9,789 bases of DNA from an uncultured Eubacteriales bacterium (lineage in GTDB: Bacteria; Bacillota; Clostridia; Lachnospirales; Lachnospiraceae), in contig ONVB01000103.1 in the NCBI GenBank assembly GCA_900321145.1, positions 1 to 9,789 on the forward strand. Reading direction: 5' to 3'. Within the stretch, counting starts at the first letter, position 1. Each line of letters opens with the position of its first letter. The notes under the pieces are model-generated. The model ran no database searches, was not told the DNA's origin, and was given only the letters and a program-made list of their open reading frames with translations. The position numbers and the translations under genes were made by a program. Positions 6,619-9,789 of the stretch are shown here, in pieces.

Positions 6619-6661
6619 AAAAGGCGGAAGTCCTTATAGATTAAGGGTTGGCCGCCTTTTT
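6619..6661 (+). terminator. Intrinsic terminator after tRNA-Arg
   Basis: The outer stem AAAAGGCGG (6619-6627) pairs with CCGCCTTTT (6652-6660) and runs into a T tract ending at 6661. An inner hairpin, CCTTA (6632-6636) with TAAGG (6642-6646) around TAGAT, sits in the loop, giving a two-tier structure. It should end both the infB-ribF operon transcript and the tRNA transcript. Confidence 0.88.
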
Positions 6662-6723
6662 GATTTTACTAAAGACGGCCATCGTCATTTATAAACATAA
6701 GAATAAATGAAATAAATATACAC

Positions 6724-6765
6724 TTTTTCCGACGAAAAAATGTTGTCAGATTTACATTTTTTTCG
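6724..6765. repeat. Alternating A/T-tract inverted repeats at patatin promoter
   Basis: Three arms lie in a row: TTTTTC (6724-6729), CGAAAAAATG (6733-6742) and CATTTTTTTCG (6755-6765). The middle arm is complementary to both neighbours: GAAAAA with TTTTTC across a CGAC centre, and the full arm with the third one apart from one extra T. The second dyad encloses the putative -35 of the patatin promoter. It may be an operator or simply phased A tracts acting as an UP-like element. Confidence 0.45.
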
Positions 6766-6772
6766 ATATAAT
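6743..6772 (+). promoter_or_regulatory. Sigma-A-type promoter of the patatin gene
   Basis: TTGTCA (6743-6748) and a consensus TATAAT (6767-6772) are separated by 18 nt, in an AT-rich intergenic region. The predicted start is near 6779, giving a 5' UTR of about 110 nt before the ATG at 6890. A-tracts lie directly upstream of the -35. Confidence 0.7.
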
Positions 6773-6851
6773 TTGAGTATTCCTTTATGGTGCGTTTCAA
6801 CAATATGATGAGCTATTTTGATATAACAACAAAAGGATAGACTTATAAGAA

Positions 6852-6865
6852 TCAGCGGAAGCTGA
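6852..6865 (+). other. Small GNRA-loop hairpin in patatin 5' UTR
   Basis: TCAGC (6852-6856), GGAA loop (6857-6860) and GCTGA (6861-6865) form a perfect 5-bp stem closed by a GNRA-class tetraloop. It ends about 9 nt before the AAAGGTGAG ribosome binding site. It might affect mRNA stability or initiation, but short hairpins arise easily by chance. Confidence 0.35.
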
Positions 6866-6889
6866 AATTGACAGAAAGGTGAGAGATTG

Positions 6890-7783
6890 ATGAACAAGGT
6901 ATACAGTGGATTGGATATGCTCCCGACAGGCAGAGCGGATGAGAGCATAACGGAAGGATGCATAGTTCTTGAAGGCGGTGGCTGGAAGGGACTTTACACT
7001 TTGGGTGTGCTGGACTATCTCATGGAGCAGAATATAAACTTCAGATCTACTGTCGGAATATCCGCCGGTGCGCTTTCGGGACTCGGGTATGTGACCGGGC
7101 AGATAGGATGGGGCGCGAGAGTGGACCTTACCTACAGGCACGATAAAAATTACTGTGGTTTGGGCGCAGTGAAAAGAGATAAGGGTGTTACGGGCTTTTC
7201 GTACCTGTATAATGACATCCTTAAGGATCTGCCTTTTGACAAGAAGAGGTTTAAAGAGACGGAGCGGGAATTTGCCGTGGGTCTTACAAATATGGTCACG
7301 GGTATGATCGAGTACCATGAGAAAGGGACATGCAATATGTCTGCGGCAATAAGGGCGTCGGCAACGGTTCCCTTCGTATCCAGACCGGTGGTGATAGGTG
7401 GCGTGCCGTATTTGGACGGCGGCTGCTCCGAGAAGATACCGTTCTCCTGGGCCGAAAGACGGGGAGAAAAAAAGATCGTAGTTGTAAAGACCAGAGAGAG
7501 GGAGTTCAGAAGAAGCGAAGAGCCTGACAAGCTGTCGGGAATCATCTACCATGCGTATCCGAACTTTGTGAAGGCGTACCGGAGTGCAAACAGAAAGTTC
7601 AACGAGTTAAATGACCGACTCGAGCAGATGGAGAGGGACGGTGAGGTGTACGTTATCGCGCCTTCCAAACCGGTCGAGGTGACAAGATTTGAATCCGATA
7701 TGGAAAAGCTCGGGGAACTGTACTGGCTGGGGTATAATGATATGAAGGCCGGCATAGAGGGATTGCGGGATTATCTGAAATAA
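6890..7783 (+). CDS. Patatin-like phospholipase family protein
   Basis: A patatin-fold acyl hydrolase using a Ser-Asp dyad. Visible motifs are the oxyanion-hole loop EGGGWKG (residues 28-34), the nucleophile elbow GISAG (56-60) with Ser58, and the DGG motif (176-178) with catalytic Asp176. The roughly 95-residue C-terminal part, with YHAYPNFVKAYRSANRKFNE and VYVIAPSKP, resembles the extension of bacterial YjjU-like patatins (DUF6363). The 297-residue length fits. No signal peptide or membrane segment is seen, so it is probably cytosolic and acts on membrane lipids or acyl esters; the substrate is unknown. I chose ATG 6890 over the adjacent TTG 6887, with AAAGGTGAG at 6875-6883 as ribosome binding site. 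It has its own promoter and is probably monocistronic. Confidence 0.93.
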   Translation: MNKVYSGLDMLPTGRADESITEGCIVLEGGGWKGLYTLGVLDYLMEQNINFRSTVGISAGALSGLGYVTGQIGWGARVDLTYRHDKNYCGLGAVKRDKGVTGFSYLYNDILKDLPFDKKRFKETEREFAVGLTNMVTGMIEYHEKGTCNMSAAIRASATVPFVSRPVVIGGVPYLDGGCSEKIPFSWAERRGEKKIVVVKTREREFRRSEEPDKLSGIIYHAYPNFVKAYRSANRKFNELNDRLEQMERDGEVYVIAPSKPVEVTRFESDMEKLGELYWLGYNDMKAGIEGLRDYLK

Positions 7784-7837
7784 ACCGAATGATCGGCATG
7801 TCTCCTCTGATGACGCATCGACCGTCTGGAAAAAAGC

Positions 7838-7866
7838 TTGAAAAATAGCAGGATTTGCGATAAAAT
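7838..7866 (+). promoter_or_regulatory. Sigma-A-type promoter of the membrane-protein gene
   Basis: TTGAAA (7838-7843) and TAAAAT (7861-7866) with 17-nt spacing, predicting a start near 7873, about 63 nt before the TTG start. Both the TTGAAAAAT and GATAAAAT blocks match those of the tRNA promoter at 6475-6503. No terminator is evident between the patatin stop and this promoter, so some readthrough is possible. Confidence 0.68.
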
Positions 7867-7935
7867 ATCAAAAGCTATGTGTATCTGAGAATACACACGG
7901 CATTTTGGTTTAAAAAGATTAAGGAGGCATTGGAT

Positions 7936-8592
7936 TTGGCTAAAGGAAAAAAGGATAAGGGCGTAGTCGCGCTACTCTTGCTGTTCGTGTGGCTCGTGTT
8001 TATATTACTGGCATTACTGTTTTATTTTTACTTCTTTGACAAGCTGAAGCTCCCGGGCTCCTCTGACAGTGCTGACGGCAAGAAGGTTACTACTGAGGCT
8101 GCGGAGACAGTTACTTACAAGATGAATGATAATCTGGAGATCAACTCTCTGGTTATAGAGTATTACACGGCCCTTGCTCTGTGTGATCAGAAGAAACTCA
8201 AGAGTATGGTGACGGATGAGAGCAAGTTCGATGATATGACATCGTACGAGAGGACAGCGGCTAAAATCACGAATTACAGAAATGTAAGCTGCTACACACT
8301 TCCGGGTATGGATGATAACAGCACGGTTACATATGTCACCTGTAACCTGACCATAGAGGGCGTGACGAGTACCCCTCTTAATATAAGCAGGATGTATATA
8401 GTGAAGCAGGCGGACGGTTCTTACAAAATAGACAACAGCGAGCCTTCGGCAGAGCTTAAGAGCTATCTTGAAAAGCAGGATCAGAACCCTGATATACAGG
8501 CGCTTTATAAGGCGGTTACCGAGAATATCAACGATGCTATAAAGAATGATGAATCATTTGCGGAGTTTTACAATACCATAAAGCAGGATTAA
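7936..8592 (+). CDS. Membrane-anchored protein with probable NTF2-like domain
   Basis: I do not recognise a named gene. From TTG 7936 the protein has 218 residues: a basic N-terminus (MAKGKKDKG), one strongly hydrophobic segment at about 10-34, and a hydrophilic domain to the C-terminus, presumably outside the cell (N-in topology). The region beginning INSLVIEYYTALALCDQKKL, with later YVTCNLTIEGV and MYIVKQADGSYKI, looks like the NTF2/SnoaL-like alpha+beta fold common in hypothetical secreted or anchored clostridial proteins. The start is chosen because AGGAGG (7922-7927) lies 8 nt before TTG 7936; an upstream in-frame GTG at 7879 lacks a ribosome binding site and would overlap the untranslated leader. 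Function is unknown; NTF2-like domains often bind ligands or mediate protein contacts. Existence of the gene is secure, fold is moderate. Confidence 0.85.
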   Translation: MAKGKKDKGVVALLLLFVWLVFILLALLFYFYFFDKLKLPGSSDSADGKKVTTEAAETVTYKMNDNLEINSLVIEYYTALALCDQKKLKSMVTDESKFDDMTSYERTAAKITNYRNVSCYTLPGMDDNSTVTYVTCNLTIEGVTSTPLNISRMYIVKQADGSYKIDNSEPSAELKSYLEKQDQNPDIQALYKAVTENINDAIKNDESFAEFYNTIKQD

Positions 8593-8599
8593 GAATGAC

Positions 8600-8634
8600 A
8601 GGAGCTTCGCGTCAGCACGCGGGGCTCTTGCTTT
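8600..8634 (+). terminator. Hairpin terminator after membrane-protein gene
   Basis: GAGCTTCGCG (8602-8611) pairs with CGCGGGGCTC (8618-8627) over 10 bp, including two G-U pairs, around loop TCAGCA. It is followed by TTGCTTT, an interrupted T tract, so termination may be incomplete. It lies 10 nt after the stop codon. Confidence 0.7.
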
Positions 8635-8641
8635 ATAAAGA

Positions 8642-8659
8642 CCTTTCGCAACAGGAAGG
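8642..8659 (+). other. Second small hairpin in the rluF leader
   Basis: CCTTTC (8642-8647) can pair with GGAAGG (8654-8659) around GCAACA, 6 bp with one G-U pair, ending 8 nt before the rluF ribosome binding site. Just upstream is a perfect 10-bp palindrome CTTTATAAAG (8631-8640). No clear promoter was found for rluF here. Significance uncertain. Confidence 0.3.
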
Positions 8660-8680
8660 ATCTGAAGAAGGAGATAAAGC

Positions 8681-9397
8681 ATGGACGAAGGAATTAGACT
8701 GAATAAATATTTAAGCGAGGCGGGTGTCTGCTCAAGGAGACAGGCGGACCGCGACATAGAAGCCGGATATGTGACCGTGGACGGGCAGAAAGCGACTCTC
8801 GGAACGAAGGTATATGAGGACAGCAAGGTCTGCTATAAAGGCAAGGCTGTTGAGATCAAGGACAAGCTTGTGATATATGCCATGAACAAGCCTATAGGTT
8901 GGGTGTGCACCTCTGCGGAAGCGGACGATGAAAGCATATTTAATCATGTTACATTTCCGGAGAGAGTGGTATATGTCGGGAGACTTGACAAGGATTCAAG
9001 CGGACTTCTGCTTCTTACAAATGACGGCGAGCTTGCTAACTCGGTTCAGAAGTCGAGAAATAATCATGAGAAGGAATATATGGTAAGGGTAAATAAACCG
9101 GTGACCGAGGATTTCATAAAGAAGATGAGTGAGGGAGTACCGATACTCGATACGGTTACAAAGCACTGCAAGGTCAGGAAGACAGGAGAGAGGAGCTTCT
9201 CTATCATCTTAACGCAGGGACTGAACAGGCAGATAAGGCGTATGTGCGACGCTCTTGATTACCGTGTGGTAAACCTGAAGAGAGTGAGGGTTATGAATGT
9301 GAAGCTCGGAGATTTAAGACCGGGTGAATTCAGAAGGATAGAGGCGGAGGAAGAGAATAAACTGAGAAAGCTGGTACTTTCCGGCAGGGATAAATAA
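8681..9397 (+). CDS. rluF: 23S rRNA pseudouridine synthase, RluF type
   Basis: A member of the RsuA/RluB/E/F pseudouridine synthase family, which isomerises a specific uridine in rRNA. An S4 RNA-binding domain occupies about residues 5-50 (RLNKYLSEAGVCSRRQAD at 6-23). The catalytic domain has GRLDKDSSGLLLLTNDGE (100-117) with catalytic Asp103. The segments NHEKEYMV, GVPILDTVTKHCKV and QGLNRQIRRMCDAL match the RluF subgroup, whose E. coli member modifies U2604 of 23S rRNA, rather than RsuA. The 238 residues are a normal clostridial length; E. coli RluF has a longer tail. AAGGAG (8668-8673) is 7 nt before the ATG. ligA follows after 39 nt and is probably co-transcribed. The exact target nucleotide is inferred from subgroup only. 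Confidence 0.92.
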   Translation: MDEGIRLNKYLSEAGVCSRRQADRDIEAGYVTVDGQKATLGTKVYEDSKVCYKGKAVEIKDKLVIYAMNKPIGWVCTSAEADDESIFNHVTFPERVVYVGRLDKDSSGLLLLTNDGELANSVQKSRNNHEKEYMVRVNKPVTEDFIKKMSEGVPILDTVTKHCKVRKTGERSFSIILTQGLNRQIRRMCDALDYRVVNLKRVRVMNVKLGDLRPGEFRRIEAEEENKLRKLVLSGRDK

Positions 9398-9400
9398 AGA

Positions 9401-9413
9401 ATCTTAAGAAGAT
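9401..9413. repeat. Short inverted repeat between rluF and ligA
   Basis: ATCTT-AAG-AAGAT is a perfect 5-bp inverted repeat with a 3-nt centre in the 39-nt gap. It is AT-rich and lacks a T tract, so it is not a terminator. It could be chance. Confidence 0.2.
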
Positions 9414-9436
9414 AATGATTGAAACGAGGAATGATT

Positions 9437-9789
9437 ATGTCGAACGTATTAGACAGAATGAAAGAACTGAACAAGATACTTAACGAGGCCTCAAAGGCTT
9501 ACTACCAGCAGGATACGGAGATCATGTCCAACAAGGAGTATGATGCACTCTATGACGAGCTGGTGGCTTTGGAGAAGGAAACGGGGGTAGTGCTCTCGGG
9601 AAGTCCCACGGTCAAGGTGGGTTACGAGGTTTTATCCGAGCTTCCGAAGGAAAAGCACCCGTCACCCATGCTCTCGTTAGACAAGACCAAGGAGGTTGAT
9701 GCTTTAGCCGCATGGCTTGCAGACAAGGAGGGTGTGCTTTCCTGGAAGATGGACGGCCTGACGGTCGTTCTCACCTATGAGGGCGGAGA
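9437..9789 (+). CDS. ligA: NAD-dependent DNA ligase LigA (5' part, cut by window)
   Basis: The reading frame from ATG 9437 runs open to the window edge, giving 117 complete codons of a protein usually near 650-670 residues. The N-terminal Ia domain, which binds the NMN half of NAD, shows SNKEYDALYDELVALEKETG (residues 31-50), then SPTVKVG, and MLSLDKTK leading into the adenylation domain. The active-site motif is KMDG with Lys104, the residue that would be adenylylated; KIDG or KLDG is more usual. The enzyme seals nicks in replication and repair. GAGGA at 9426-9430 is 6 nt before the start. It lies 39 nt after rluF with no terminator between, so the two are likely one operon. Confidence 0.95.
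   Translation, partial: MSNVLDRMKELNKILNEASKAYYQQDTEIMSNKEYDALYDELVALEKETGVVLSGSPTVKVGYEVLSELPKEKHPSPMLSLDKTKEVDALAAWLADKEGVLSWKMDGLTVVLTYEGG

Noticed and set aside
6805..6840. 11-codon ORF (MMSYFDITTKG) in the patatin leader
   Set aside because: No ribosome binding site precedes it and nothing indicates coupling to the patatin start; it looks like a chance short frame.
6590..6890. Integration (attachment) site at the tRNA-Arg 3' end
   Set aside because: I looked for a repeat of the tRNA 3' end downstream and found only a short GGTGC match near 6789. There is no integrase or other mobile gene.
6797..7552. 251-codon antisense open frame over the patatin gene and its leader
   Set aside because: Its product has no recognisable motif, and the sense strand has a complete catalytic motif set, promoter and ribosome binding site. 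It is best read as a shadow frame.
7784..7837. Terminator after the patatin gene
   Set aside because: Only a 4-bp GATG/CATC pairing near 7809-7819 is visible, without a T tract, so no terminator was called.
7879..7935. GTG start at 7879 extending the membrane-protein gene by 19 codons
   Set aside because: It would begin only a few bases after the predicted transcription start, has no Shine-Dalgarno, and would place the strong AGGAGG inside the coding sequence. TTG 7936 is spaced correctly from that site.

Overview
The window looks like chromosome of a low-to-mid GC Firmicute of the class Clostridia, most likely Lachnospiraceae. This is inferred from the nusA-ylxR-ylxQ-infB-rbfA-nrnA-truB-ribF gene order, AGGAGG-type ribosome binding sites, heavy AGA/AGG/ATA codon use in most genes, a tRNA gene without encoded CCA, and an IF-2 with a Lys-rich then Arg/Asp-rich linker. 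All supported genes lie on the + strand.

Region 1 (1-6528) is the translation and RNA-maturation operon. It holds the last codons of nusA, then ylxR, ylxQ, infB (IF-2), rbfA, nrnA, truB and ribF. Genes overlap or abut (TAATG, 8-nt overlap, TAG|ATG, about 20-nt overlap, TAATG, ATGA), so they are probably co-transcribed and translationally coupled. The operon promoter lies upstream of the window. The products act in transcription elongation (NusA), RNase P/RNA binding (YlxR, YlxQ), initiation (IF-2), 30S maturation (RbfA), nanoRNA turnover (NrnA), tRNA pseudouridine-55 (TruB) and FMN/FAD synthesis (RibF).

Region 2 (6475-6661) is a tRNA-Arg(CCG) gene 10 nt after ribF. It has its own promoter-like sequence buried in the 3' end of ribF and a two-tier intrinsic terminator.

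Region 3 (6662-8634) holds two separately promoted genes: a cytosolic patatin-like acylhydrolase, and a small membrane-anchored protein of unknown function with a probable NTF2-like extracytoplasmic domain. The second gene ends at a hairpin terminator.

Region 4 (8635-9789) holds rluF (23S rRNA pseudouridine synthase) followed at 39 nt by the 5' part of ligA (NAD-dependent DNA ligase), cut by the window edge.

I see no mobile element, CRISPR array or obvious novel multi-gene system. The most interesting signals are regulatory or architectural: a 17-bp perfect dyad in the promoter spacer of the tRNA gene inside ribF coding sequence; a possible internal start in infB preceded by a 4-codon out-of-frame mini-ORF; the expanded repeat tract in infB; and alternating inverted-repeat arms at the patatin promoter.
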